Below the pieces are notes generated by a model, which was not told where the DNA came from, did not search any database, and worked only from the letters and a program-made list of their open reading frames with translations. From NCBI GenBank assembly GCA_958295855.1, contig OY282383.1, positions 4,382,481-4,446,480 of the forward strand: a stretch of DNA of 64,000 bases, written 5' to 3'. A program made the position numbers and the translations under genes. Shown in pieces: positions 52,057-61,356 of the stretch (the stretch's first letter is position 1; every line of letters begins with the position of its first letter). Source of the DNA: an uncultured Poribacteria bacterium. Its GTDB lineage: Bacteria > Poribacteria > WGA-4E > WGA-3G.

Positions 52057-53433
52057 TATAAGGGTGGCATTTGTATAGGGATGGCACTCTGCCTGCTTTT
52101 ATTTTTCACAGGGGGCCTCTTTGCACAGCGGCTTATTTCTCTCTCGCCAACGCGCGCGTTAGAGCTCGCTTTACAAAACAACGAATCGGTGAAGAAAGCG
52201 GAAAAAGTAGTAGAACGTGCCAAAGCGAATCTCCGCGTCTCCAAGGCGGTGTATCTGCCACAGGTGGGACTCACAGGCGAATATCAACGCCAAAAGGACG
52301 GCGACATCGACGAAAGAGACTATCTCTCCCGGGCACAGATGAGCGTTCTGCTCGCCCAATTCGGCGAAATTCCTGCAGGCCTCGATGAAGCACAGGAAAA
52401 TGTCCGAAAAGCAGAGATTGAATTTGAACGCGCAAAAAAGGATGTGGTAGGGGAGCTCCGGAATATTTGGCACAATATTATCCTCACACAGGAGGAAATT
52501 CAACAACGCCGCGCAATTGAAACGGAACTGGAGAAAAAACTCAAAGGCACGCAAATGAAGCATGAGAAAAAACGCATCCCTTTTCTCAGCCGCCTCAATA
52601 CCGAAATCGAATTGTCGGAACAGCAACTCGCGCTCAACCAACTCCAACGCCGGCTTGATGTGGACACCGCTGAACTCATCCGTATCACAGGACTCGACCC
52701 GCTTTCACAGGTAGTCCTGTCGCAACCCCTCCCCGATGACACCCTGACGCTGGAAGCCGCCGTTGCACTCGCACTCGCCAACCGCCTCGACCTGCACGAA
52801 CTCGCGGGCGACATTGTACGCCAAGAACGCCTCGTCGCGGAGACGATGTGGCACCGATTTCCGGAACTGTCTGCCGAAGCACGATACAAGGACTTCCACG
52901 TGCTGCTGGAACAACAGCAACAGAACCGAACTTGGGATGCAACCGCGCTCTACGACCCGGTGATACTCGACCGGGAGCGAGATGTGCCTAGTATTTTCGA
53001 GCGAACACCACGCACACAAGACGGATGGGAGGTGCGCTTCAATATTAACATTCCCTTTTTCGATGGAAACAAGACAAAAAACCTCCGCACTGCTGAACTC
53101 GCCGAACTGGAACGGCTGCAACTTGAATATACGGAGAAAGCGAAACGGATTCGCGTCGCAGTACGGCGCGACTATCGCGAGGTGGACAATGCACAAGAGC
53201 GGATGGAAATCGAGGAAAAACGGGTGAGAATCTTTGAGCAACGGCTGCGCACGATTGAGCGGGTGCTTGATGAAGTCACTGTGGAATTGCCAAATTATCG
53301 AGGGTTGACTTTTGACGATGCATTCCAAGCGCAGGCACGATTTACGGAGGCGCAACGCGTCTTTTATCAGGAACGCCGCAATTACGCGACAGCGAAGGAA
53401 AAGCTGCGACAGACAATGGAATGGATAGAGTAG
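51934..53433 (+). CDS. TolC-family outer-membrane efflux protein
   Basis: 499 residues from ATG 51934; ATG 52081 (MALCLLLFFTGGLFAQ) is a possible shorter start, but the signal peptide then lacks its basic n-region. The mature part has the two related halves of outer-membrane efflux proteins: LSPTRALELALQNNESVKKA and LTLEAAVALALANRLDLHEL, long periplasmic helices with heptads, and IPFFDGNKTKNLRTAELAEL in the second half. It would form the trimeric exit duct of an ABC-type export pathway. The gene is co-directional with and 17 bp after the Ig-like protein. The first 40 codons are P4 repeat sequence, an apparent insertion between the original start and signal peptide. Confidence 0.87.
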   Translation: MKASQTHSLGYERWKSGRAESWKDGKEPLPIFQPSSLPPKSYKGGICIGMALCLLLFFTGGLFAQRLISLSPTRALELALQNNESVKKAEKVVERAKANLRVSKAVYLPQVGLTGEYQRQKDGDIDERDYLSRAQMSVLLAQFGEIPAGLDEAQENVRKAEIEFERAKKDVVGELRNIWHNIILTQEEIQQRRAIETELEKKLKGTQMKHEKKRIPFLSRLNTEIELSEQQLALNQLQRRLDVDTAELIRITGLDPLSQVVLSQPLPDDTLTLEAAVALALANRLDLHELAGDIVRQERLVAETMWHRFPELSAEARYKDFHVLLEQQQQNRTWDATALYDPVILDRERDVPSIFERTPRTQDGWEVRFNINIPFFDGNKTKNLRTAELAELERLQLEYTEKAKRIRVAVRRDYREVDNAQERMEIEEKRVRIFEQRLRTIERVLDEVTVELPNYRGLTFDDAFQAQARFTEAQRVFYQERRNYATAKEKLRQTMEWIE

Positions 53434-53745
53434 GGGAACGATGCTTCTACTTTTAACTATGTTGCAGTAGGGGCAAGTTGCAGTGGCGTAAAATCTGGTC
53501 ATTCCTTGACAAATCTAATCAAATCTCTCAGGCGAAAAAAGAGATTTTATCACAGGCAGTCACCACTATTTTCAATAGTGGTATCTACCTTATGAAAATC
53601 TCTTGCATTTATTTTGGAAGTGAGTTATACTGGTAGTCTCGTGTGGGGCGGGGAAAGACTCCTTCAGCATCCCGCTGGTGTCTCCGCCCACTTCCAGAGT
53701 CTGGAAGCAAAACACGTCCTGCGAACCCTTGAAAAGGAATTGAAC

Positions 53746-54834
53746 ATGTCTCTGCGAACGCAGAAAATTCAACTCAACCCGAACAACAAACAGGCGACGC
53801 TGATGGCTCAGCACTGCGGTTATGCACGTGTTGCTTACAACGCCGCGCTGTCCTCGTTCAAGTCTGGATTAGATGATGGCAACTGGAAGACGTTGTATGA
53901 CATCAAGAAAGAATTCAACGCCCGTAAGCGGGACATCTTTCCTTGGTGTGATGAGATGAGTCAGAACGCCAGCAAGAACGCAATTCACAATTTCAACGAT
54001 GCAGTGAAAAGATGGAAAAGCGGTCAGAACAGATTCCCCGTGCCGAAAAAACGAAGTGGTAAACAGAGTTACCAAGCGGATAACGGCACGAATTCTATTC
54101 GCGTGGAACGGAAGCGCGTCAAGCTGCCTGCCATCGGGTGGGTACGGATGACGGAGGAGTTGCGATGGACAGGCGATATCGGCAGGGTCACCGTCTCCCG
54201 TAAAGATGACAAGTGGTTTGTGTCTATTTTGGTACACACCGATGATGCAAACACGATGGTGCAGATATCACTGATTGATGACCGTCTGCCTGTAGGCGTT
54301 GACGTGGGTATCAATACGCTGGCAACGTGTAGTGATGGCACAAAGTATGAAAACCGCCGGCCGCTGAAGGTGCATTTGCGGAAGTTGAGGCGTGCTGGGC
54401 GAACGCTGTCACGGAAGGTATATCTGTCTAACAACTGGCGGAAGGCGAAGAGCAGACTGGCAAGTGTCCACTACCGCATCTCCTGCATCAGAGAGGATAG
54501 TCATCATAAAGCAAGCACTGCCATCGTTCGGAAGGCATCGGCTATCGGTATAGAGACGTTAAACGTGAGTGGCCTGCTAAAGAACAAGAAACTTGCAAAG
54601 CACATAGCAGACGCTTCCCTGTCCCGCTTTTTGACGATGTTGAAATATAAAGCCGAGAGACGTGGTATCCCCATCACGGAAGCCTCGATGTTCTTTGCCA
54701 GTAGCAAGACGTGCAGTGCCTGCGGAAACAAGAAAGCGGAGTTGACACTCAGCGACCGCACATACCACTGCAACAGCTGTGGTTTCACGTGCGACAGAGA
54801 TGTCAACGCTGCAATCAACCTGTGTCCTACATAA
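53746..54834 (+). CDS. tnpB: TnpB RNA-guided nuclease-like protein (solo copy)
   Basis: 362 residues from ATG 53746 with AAAAGGAAT before it; the longer frame from 53614 is leader. It has the same architecture and length as the first TnpB. The catalytic residues are intact: Asp in GVDVGINTLATCSDG, Glu in GIETLNVSGLL and Asp in CDRDVNAAIN; the zinc finger is TCSACGNKK ... YHCNSCG. Without tnpA it would depend on another IS607 recombinase in trans, such as that of element B. A P1 palindrome starts directly after its stop codon. Confidence 0.92.
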   Translation: MSLRTQKIQLNPNNKQATLMAQHCGYARVAYNAALSSFKSGLDDGNWKTLYDIKKEFNARKRDIFPWCDEMSQNASKNAIHNFNDAVKRWKSGQNRFPVPKKRSGKQSYQADNGTNSIRVERKRVKLPAIGWVRMTEELRWTGDIGRVTVSRKDDKWFVSILVHTDDANTMVQISLIDDRLPVGVDVGINTLATCSDGTKYENRRPLKVHLRKLRRAGRTLSRKVYLSNNWRKAKSRLASVHYRISCIREDSHHKASTAIVRKASAIGIETLNVSGLLKNKKLAKHIADASLSRFLTMLKYKAERRGIPITEASMFFASSKTCSACGNKKAELTLSDRTYHCNSCGFTCDRDVNAAINLCPT

Positions 54835-54865
54835 GGGTAATTCCCCGCTTTGCGGGGCATCACCC
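54835..54865. repeat. P1 palindrome abutting the tnpB stop
   Basis: GGGTAATTCCCCGCTTTGCGGGGCATCACCC begins at the base after TAA (shown here in full as 31 bp in two parts: GGGTAATTCCCCGC and TTTGCGGGGCATCACCC). It separates tnpB from the conserved right-end region; element B lacks it. Confidence 0.8.
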
Positions 54866-55030
54866 TAAAACTTGTCGCCCGTAGCAGGCGGGAGACACAA
54901 AACGCCTCTGGAGTTCGTGTTAGCCCTACGCTGGTAGGCAGTGAACGTTGAATGAGGAAGAGTGACAACTGATGGCATTGCTGATAGATATGAGCAGGTA
55001 AGTCCAGATATGTATAAGTTCCTCACTGCG
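54866..55030 (+). ncRNA. Candidate omega-RNA (reRNA) of element C
   Basis: Conserved with 45559-45754: CTTGTCGCCC...GGGAGAC, AAACGCCTCTGGAG, TCGTGTTAGC, CTACGCTGGTAGGCAGTGAA, GTTGAATGAGGAAG and TGACAACTGA. It shares even more with element A (CTACGCTGGTAGGC). Inferred to be the guide-RNA scaffold. Confidence 0.55.
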
Positions 55031-55154
55031 GTAGCCGCGCTATGTTGTTGTAAATGCAGTGAAAATCTCGCCAAAAATGCGTGACTCCCCCTTGATGCAA
55101 CGTTTTCCCCTCCTTTTTCTATCTCAACGGACTCAATACTAGCACTCAACTCCG

Positions 55155-57173
55155 TTATTTGAGAAATGGGTTAGACGTGTTATTTTTTTTAATTCGGATT
55201 TCACCGGAAGATGTCCGCAATTTCAACAATGGGCCGCCCCCATTAAGGGTTCCCTTTAACATATCTCTGGAGGCGATACCTTGAGATTGAATAGGGATGT
55301 CGCTTGAGATGCGTCCTCGGGTTTGGGCATCTACGGCAAGGGCAATATCGGGCCGGAGCGTGATACCTATATCCCCACTGCCCGATGTGTGCAAAGTCCA
55401 TGAGTGTTCCGGTTGCGTTATAATTTCAGCCTCAATGTTGCCGGTTGAGGTTGCCACATCCACATCACCTTGGCAGTTTTTCACCGTAATGCGGCCACTC
55501 ATGCCCGTTCTTCCCCAGAGAGTACCTTTGACATCGTCGAAACGTAAATTGCCCGTAGAAGTCTCTGTCCTCACTGCGCCGCCAACGTTTGTGACGTGAA
55601 TCCGGCCACTCATGCCCGTTTTGGCAGTGACTGCACCGGTGATAGTGTCCAAGTCGATATCGCCTGTGGAAGAGTTGACATCCACGTCACTTTCACACCC
55701 GCTAAGCGTGATATTGCCATTCATAGCGGCTACTGCTTTTACCTTGCCACCAACATCGTCAATCTGAAGCGTGCCGCCATGTGCAGTCACTGCCCCGGTG
55801 ACGTTTCCCAGGGTGATGTCGCCCGTGGAGGTTTTCACGTCCACGTCACTTTCGCATCCTTTTACTGTGATGCGGCCACTCATGCCCGTTCTTCCCCAGA
55901 GAGTACCTTTGACATCGTCGAAGCGTAAATTGCCTGTAGAGGTTGCTGCCCTCACTGCGCCCCCAACATTGGTGACGTGAATCCGGCCACTCATGCCCGT
56001 TTTGGCAGTGACTGCACCGGTGATAGTGTTCAGGGTGATGTCGCCCGTGGAGGATTCGATATCCACGTCATTGTCGCACCCACTGAGCGTGATATTGCCA
56101 TTCATAGTGGCTACCGCTTTTACCTTGCCACCAACAGTGCTAATCTGCAGCGTACCGCCCCTCGCGATGACAGCACCGCTGACATTCTCCAGCGTGATAT
56201 CACCTGTTGATGTCCTCACATCCACATCGCTTTGACATCCTTTTACCGTGATGCGGCCACTCATACCCGTTTTGGCAGTGACTGCACCGGTGATAGTGTT
56301 CAGGGTGATGTCGCCCGTGGAGGATTCGACATCCACGTCACTTTCACACCCGCTAAGCGTGATTTTACCATTCATAGCGGCTACCGCTTTTACCTTGCCA
56401 CCAACATCGTCAATCTGCAGCGTGCCGCCCCTCGCGATGACAGCACCGCTGACATTCTCCAGCGTGATATCACCTGATGATGTCCTCACATCCACATCGC
56501 TTTGACATCCTTTTACCGTGATGCGGCCACTCATGCCCGTTTTGGCAGTGACTGTACCGGTAACAGGCCCCAGATGGATATTGCCCGTTGAGGTTTCCAC
56601 ATCCACATCACTTTTACACGCCTTAAGCGTAATGCTCCCACTCATGCCGGTTTTGCCCCACACTGCTCCTTCGATATCGCCAAAGCGTAGGTTACCGGCA
56701 GAAGTCGAGGCTCTCACAGCACCCCCAAGGTTGCCGACGTGGATATTTCCGCTGGATGCAGTTTTCAGGGTCACATTATACTGACGCGGTACTTTCACCT
56801 GAAAATGAATCCGCAATGGGTACCCCTTTTTCATCCAGTATTGGCGATTGCGTTTGAACTTTCCTTCAATGCGGACATTGGAACCGTTCTGTTCAAACGC
56901 AATCTCGAAATCGTTAAATGCTTTTTGAGTTATCTTATCCAGTTTTCCTCGTGCTTCTTTCGTGACGACAACCTTAACCTCATCCTTGTCTATAGTTTGC
57001 ACGTCAATTGTGCCAAGTTCGGAGTCAACCGTGAGCTTGCCACCCGGCTTCACGTTAAAGTCTCTCCTGACAAGCTGTGGGGAAGTCTGGGCATAGGCTA
57101 AAGCCGTTATTCCGCAACACAGGAAAAGCACCAAAGCCGTAATTTTCATGAAAGGGATGTTCTGGTTTTTCAT
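55155..57173 (-). CDS. DUF4097-type beta-helix/adhesin-like repeat protein
   Basis: 672 residues from ATG 57173, preceded by AAGGAG 8 bp upstream. The signal peptide is FMKITALVLFLCCGITALAYAQ. A short leader domain (VKPGGKLTVDSELGTIDVQT) is followed by about 20 short strands in imperfect tandem units of 35-70 residues: SGRITVKGCQSDVDVRTSTG, then DITLENVSGAVIARGGTL, QIDDVGGKVKAVAAMNGNIT, and so on, a right-handed beta-helix-like pattern seen in DUF4097 proteins. Repeats in the DNA are near-identical, indicating recent expansion. The C-terminal quarter has SWTLHTSGSGDIGI and a basic tail. The role is unknown. It is the last gene after the ABC-2 permeases on the same strand, with a 312-bp gap. 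Confidence 0.82.
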   Translation of the reverse strand: MKNQNIPFMKITALVLFLCCGITALAYAQTSPQLVRRDFNVKPGGKLTVDSELGTIDVQTIDKDEVKVVVTKEARGKLDKITQKAFNDFEIAFEQNGSNVRIEGKFKRNRQYWMKKGYPLRIHFQVKVPRQYNVTLKTASSGNIHVGNLGGAVRASTSAGNLRFGDIEGAVWGKTGMSGSITLKACKSDVDVETSTGNIHLGPVTGTVTAKTGMSGRITVKGCQSDVDVRTSSGDITLENVSGAVIARGGTLQIDDVGGKVKAVAAMNGKITLSGCESDVDVESSTGDITLNTITGAVTAKTGMSGRITVKGCQSDVDVRTSTGDITLENVSGAVIARGGTLQISTVGGKVKAVATMNGNITLSGCDNDVDIESSTGDITLNTITGAVTAKTGMSGRIHVTNVGGAVRAATSTGNLRFDDVKGTLWGRTGMSGRITVKGCESDVDVKTSTGDITLGNVTGAVTAHGGTLQIDDVGGKVKAVAAMNGNITLSGCESDVDVNSSTGDIDLDTITGAVTAKTGMSGRIHVTNVGGAVRTETSTGNLRFDDVKGTLWGRTGMSGRITVKNCQGDVDVATSTGNIEAEIITQPEHSWTLHTSGSGDIGITLRPDIALAVDAQTRGRISSDIPIQSQGIASRDMLKGTLNGGGPLLKLRTSSGEIRIKKNNTSNPFLK

Positions 57174-57485
57174 TTTACCTTCTCCTTCTGTGAGTGAATA
57201 CATCTATTCCTACTGGCCGCGCAGAGAGGGAAATTGTCGACATCTTCCCCCTGCTATTGAGAGTCCTTGCAGCGTTGTCCTCACGTTGGCTGTCAACGCG
57301 GACATGAAAAGCATCTTATTGGGAACCGAACGTCATGTCCTTAGTAATCCCAAGGAAAATCACAGGTACCAACGAAGCGACTGCCTCAACCGCCTTCTCT
57401 TCAGGTGCGAGTGTAATTTCCAGCCATGCCTCATCTTCCACCTTTACAGATTGCTGCACTTTTTCGCAGTGAATATTGTGGTGGC

Positions 57486-59054
57486 TCAGACATCTGAACG
57501 GATGAAGACGAGGAATGCACCTAAAAGAAACACCCCGAGCAGTAAAAGGAGCAATAGCATATCTACCATCGCTGCGTTGAACGTCTCACTAAAAGTGATT
57601 TTATCCTCATAAGTTGGGAGAGCCCTTGACGAAATCGGCTTTTTAGACATGCCCTCAGGGATGCCTACGATGTGAAGGCTCTCTGTATCCGCTCTATCCA
57701 CGTCAACAATAAAGTGTCGGAGCAGTCTTATATGACGGTGCACACCTTCAAGGAATTGCAAGTGGCGATTCAACCCAGTACCTGCCATCGATTCAAGGGC
57801 GTATTGGACAATCGCCGCCGGCGAAAACCGGGTGATGCCTCTTGCGCGCTGTACCTGCACGATTTGTGCCGTTAAATGCTCGCGGTTCAGCCGTTCCCGA
57901 ATCTCCGCATCTTTGTTGACGAGCTCAGCCTTGAGGCGCAATTCCTCCTCATCAGCCTTTTGGGATTCGAACTTCGCTACCGCCGCTTTGAATTCTTCCT
58001 CCTTTGCCTTCGCCAATTCTTCTGCTTTTTCAGGCGAAGTTTTCGCAAGTGCCATAAGTTGATTGAGAAGATCGTCTGTTTGTAACTGCGCCTTTTGTTT
58101 AGTCCACATTTTCTTGTCAAAATCTGCGTTAAGTTGCCCAAGCGCGCTCTTTTTTGCCATTTCCCGTTGGTGAACGGTTTGGACAGGGGACATCCATTTT
58201 GTGGCAAGCGTGCCGAGGGTGGAAGGCATAAACACCACGAGTGCCACCCAGGTAATCAACAGCACGACAAGACTGACGCGGCTATCTCGCGTGCCGGCGG
58301 AGACCAGCAGCCCTACTGCAATGAAGATGCCGGCGTAGCCTGAAGCTATCAGCACGATCATTCCCAAACGGCCCCAGTCTGCTGCCCCGAACTGCGTCCA
58401 ACTATCTACAGAAATCACCGCCAGATTCAGCAACACCGCAAAATAAAACGGAATGAGGACGGTTATCAGGGCACCTAAGAACTTCCCAACTAACAGCGCA
58501 GGACGCGAAATCGGATTCGCCAGACACAACCGAAGCGTGCCACTTTCTCTTTCGCCAGAGAGCGCGTCAAACGTAAACAAGAGCGGGATGAAAGAGAGCA
58601 AATAGGTGATGATAAATACCCAGTCTATCTGGTTCGCCTTGGGACGAAGATCCCGCGCATTCGGGTTGGCGGTGGGATAATCCAGCGTCCAGATGCCTTG
58701 TATCTCGTTCACGCTTCCCCCGGATTCTGTACTTCTAATCCAAGAACCTCTATCTGTCGTTCCGGACCCCGGCAGAAACGCCTCCCCACCGTCTGCAACG
58801 AACGTCAGCGGAGATGGACGTTTGTAAAGTTCACCGGGCCCCTTTTTCAGCAGGGAATAGAGCTGCGTCTGGGACTGCAATTTGTTGCGGGCGGCGGTAA
58901 CGTTCTCGGAATACTCCCGCACCTCGTCTGGGTAGCTCTGAAGATGCACCACGGCGTTGGTTACCATGAGGGCTGCCATGATAAAGGCAGTTAAGGCAAA
59001 ACGCAGACTATTGAGATGGTCAAAGAATTCTCTTTGAACGATATGTAAGATCAT
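57486..59054 (-). CDS. ABC-2 type permease (type A, first pair)
   Basis: 522 residues from ATG 59054, with AAGGAG 8 bp upstream. One N-terminal transmembrane helix (SLRFALTAFIMAALMVTNAV), a large periplasmic loop with EAFLPGSG, five further helices (LLSFIPLLFTFDALSGERES is the start of the conserved GERESGTLRLCLANPI segment), a long coiled-coil loop, and a final helix LLLLLLGVFLLGAFLVFI. This is the topology of ABC-2 subfamily permeases with DUF3526-like extracellular domains. It is the A member of a pair with the gene at 59188. Its paralogue is at 61357. The cognate ATPase may be that at 48735 or one outside the window. Confidence 0.87.
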   Translation of the reverse strand: MILHIVQREFFDHLNSLRFALTAFIMAALMVTNAVVHLQSYPDEVREYSENVTAARNKLQSQTQLYSLLKKGPGELYKRPSPLTFVADGGEAFLPGSGTTDRGSWIRSTESGGSVNEIQGIWTLDYPTANPNARDLRPKANQIDWVFIITYLLSFIPLLFTFDALSGERESGTLRLCLANPISRPALLVGKFLGALITVLIPFYFAVLLNLAVISVDSWTQFGAADWGRLGMIVLIASGYAGIFIAVGLLVSAGTRDSRVSLVVLLITWVALVVFMPSTLGTLATKWMSPVQTVHQREMAKKSALGQLNADFDKKMWTKQKAQLQTDDLLNQLMALAKTSPEKAEELAKAKEEEFKAAVAKFESQKADEEELRLKAELVNKDAEIRERLNREHLTAQIVQVQRARGITRFSPAAIVQYALESMAGTGLNRHLQFLEGVHRHIRLLRHFIVDVDRADTESLHIVGIPEGMSKKPISSRALPTYEDKITFSETFNAAMVDMLLLLLLLGVFLLGAFLVFIRSDV

Positions 59055-59187
59055 CGTGTTGTCTCCTTGCTTATAGTTGTCAGTTGTCAAGTTCACCTGT
59101 AACCATCTATCCCCTAAAGTACTCCAAGCAGAAGGAGATTGTTACAAACCCCTCTCTTAACTGACGACTGACACGACACCCATTCCC

Positions 59188-60687
59188 CTACACTTCAATT
59201 TTGATAAAAATCAGAAATGTCACCATAAACAGCACGAGGTTCATGAGGAACAGGAGTGACACATCCGCCAGGGCGCGTTGTGCGTTTTCCCAGATCCCTG
59301 CCCGCGCAAAGCGAAACCGAGGCAAATCCCACCAATCCACGGCACCTTGGTCATAAGCAAACCAGAGCCGGCTGGCGAACGCATCTTTATCCTGGAAATA
59401 GTCAATCAGTGTCTGACGGTATCCTTGGGTGGCGCGACTAAAATCTAACATGCCATTCAGATCCGTGCCGGCCCAGGCCGAAGTTGCAAAGGTATAGCGG
59501 CTTGCAGGACTGAATTTCATCAACCTTTCATCCCATACCGCTCGCCGGATGTCGATGCGTGCCAAGCGCTGTTCGCTTACCAACCCAGCCTTTTCTGCGA
59601 GGCGAATGTGCGTCGCACCGACGAACGCATAATAGTTTTGGAAATGCGGAACGAGCGGCTCTGAAGCCGCGTCCACTATGCTCGTGCTAAACCTACGTGT
59701 TCTAGCGCGCCTGTAACTGGCGCTTGAATTCTGGTTCAAACCGAAGCCTGAAGAACCCAGATAAAACTCCGGGGGTTCCCCCTTAAGGGGACTGTTTGCT
59801 AAGAACCGCTGTTCTTCCCTGTCGGCTTCTTCCCAAATCTGTTCAATCTGTTGACTGGCGGATCGTCCTTCTGCGTGCATATCGCCTACCGGATTGAGGG
59901 TAAACCGACTCCAGTTCGGATAAACTAGCACTAAAACCACCCAGAAAAACATGCAGAGTATCAGGGACGTTGCAGCACGGCGGGTCGTTGTGGAAATCAA
60001 CAGCCCTATCAGGTAGAAAACGGACAAGTAGACAATAGTCGTGAAACTTATCCCGCCGATGCGCAGAAAATCATCCGTGTTCAGTTGAATCGAACGGGCG
60101 AGGGATAGCTGAATCATTACCATCAATAGGCTCATCAGCACAGGCAGCAGCAGGCAGACCATGGCAGCGATATATTTGGCGAACAGGATGGAACCCCGCC
60201 TTACCGGGTGCGAGATAACCAGCCGCAAGGTGCCGCTTTCCCAATTTCCTGCAATTGCATCATAAGCGAAGAGCAGCGCGAGAAGGCTCAGCACCACTTG
60301 AAAGATAGACACCAAGTCTATCTGCGAAAAGAGATTCAGGTAAGGATTCTCCAGGCTTCGCGAGGACATACTTGAAAGCGTCGGGACACTGCCATGATAA
60401 ATTTCAACGGTAGTCCCCAGTCGCTTGTCTAACCCTGCACTAAAGAGGCTGAGGGGATTCGGGGGGCGCTCAACAAACAGTTCTAGGAACGAATAGGTTT
60501 CTGCCGCCTCTGCTTTTTGCCGATGAATCGTTTCTTGCTGGCGGTAACTTGCCACTCGGTTTTCGTGCTCATCAAGCAGCACAACGGTATTGGCAACGAC
60601 AAGCAGGAGCGTAATCACGACAGCGGCAAGAAATCGTGCGCTCATCATAAGGGACAGCAGCTCTTGGCGTATCAATGTGTGTAACAT
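59188..60687 (-). CDS. ABC-2 type permease (type B, first pair)
   Basis: 499 residues from ATG 60687 (AAGGA 7 bp upstream); the longer frame to 60972 runs through repeats and is not genuine. Topology as in the A member: an N-terminal helix FLAAVVITLLLVVANTVVLL, an extracellular domain, VVLSLLALLFAYDAIAGNWE then SGTLRLVISHPVRRG, four more helices, a long periplasmic loop with SPASRYTFATSAWAGTDLNG, and a final helix FLMNLVLFMVTFLIFIKIEV. It lies 133 bp before the A member and is probably co-transcribed with it. It is highly similar to the partial gene at 63094. Confidence 0.86.
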   Translation of the reverse strand: MLHTLIRQELLSLMMSARFLAAVVITLLLVVANTVVLLDEHENRVASYRQQETIHRQKAEAAETYSFLELFVERPPNPLSLFSAGLDKRLGTTVEIYHGSVPTLSSMSSRSLENPYLNLFSQIDLVSIFQVVLSLLALLFAYDAIAGNWESGTLRLVISHPVRRGSILFAKYIAAMVCLLLPVLMSLLMVMIQLSLARSIQLNTDDFLRIGGISFTTIVYLSVFYLIGLLISTTTRRAATSLILCMFFWVVLVLVYPNWSRFTLNPVGDMHAEGRSASQQIEQIWEEADREEQRFLANSPLKGEPPEFYLGSSGFGLNQNSSASYRRARTRRFSTSIVDAASEPLVPHFQNYYAFVGATHIRLAEKAGLVSEQRLARIDIRRAVWDERLMKFSPASRYTFATSAWAGTDLNGMLDFSRATQGYRQTLIDYFQDKDAFASRLWFAYDQGAVDWWDLPRFRFARAGIWENAQRALADVSLLFLMNLVLFMVTFLIFIKIEV

Positions 60688-60752
60688 GACAATTTCCTTC
60701 CTTTTCTTTTCTTGCAGGGCCTTGTGGAGAAACATGCGCGGGTGTTTCTCCA

Positions 60753-60957
60753 CGCCTTCCAAGCGCCATCTTCCGGTGTCGTGTTCCTGTAGTGGCAGTG
60801 CCTTGTGCCTGCCCTCCCAACGCCTTCCAAGCGCCATCTTCCGGTGTCGTGTTCCTGTAGTGGCAGTGCCTTGTGCCTGCCCTCCCATACAGCGGACAGG
60901 CCGGAAACTCTTCCGACCGCTAGGGTATTTCACCCTGCTTTGCAGGGGCAGATACCC
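60753..60957. repeat. Two 68-bp tandem units plus a P1 palindrome upstream of permease B
   Basis: CGCCTTCCAAGCGCCATCTT...GTGCCTGCCCTCCCA occurs at 60753 and again at 60821 (68-bp period) and contains a P3-like TGGCAGTGCCTTGTGCCTGCC word. A P1 palindrome follows at 60923-60957. These occupy the leader of the permease gene. Confidence 0.8.
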
Positions 60958-61356
60958 AACTCCTGCAACCAACTAAGCAAAACATAACAAACCGTGAGAA
61001 AAAAGTCAAGGACACTTGGCTTGGGAACAGAGACATTTAGTTCTCCAGATTCTTGCTGCTTTATTGGTTTGTTGCGTTTCCCAAAATGTGTTCACAAAAA
61101 ACATCCTTATCGATATATAGTGACGCGGGTTAGGGGCAGAACGGTTGCTTAATTCTGCAAAAAATTAGGGAATCCGCGCACAAATCTGGTAGAAAATGCA
61201 CAAAACTCTCGATTTGACATGCATTTAATAAAAACGTAGATATGCCAGGGACATTTCGTTTTCGGGAATAGGTTTCTGTTTGTGAAGCATCTTAAAACTA
61301 AATTCCACTACAATCCTTGACATTTTATACGAGACTCCTTGCCTACAAGACACTCC
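60958..61356. other. AT-rich intergenic region between permease pairs
   Basis: About 400 bp with no plausible gene. AT-rich and lacking obvious repeats; probably contains the promoter of the 59188-60687 gene, but I cannot pick out clear boxes. Confidence 0.4.

Larger units (their letters stand above)
53477..55030 (+). mobile_element. Element C: IS607-type element with tnpB only
   Basis: The left end GTTGCAGTGGCGTAAAATC and right end CAGATATGTATAAGTTCCTC correspond to elements A and B. The hairpin CCACTATTTTCAATAGTGG is at about 53562. There is no tnpA; a 165-bp unrelated leader precedes tnpB. It lies between the TolC-like gene and the DUF4097 gene without breaking either. Confidence 0.82.

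Noticed and set aside
57148..57612. 154-residue plus-strand ORF between the DUF4097 and permease genes
   Set aside because: It overlaps both minus-strand genes antisense, with no ribosome-binding site or recognisable domain.
59188..60972. N-terminal extension of the B-type permease to 60972
   Set aside because: The extra 95 residues are encoded by tandem repeats, and a good ribosome-binding site precedes ATG 60687.
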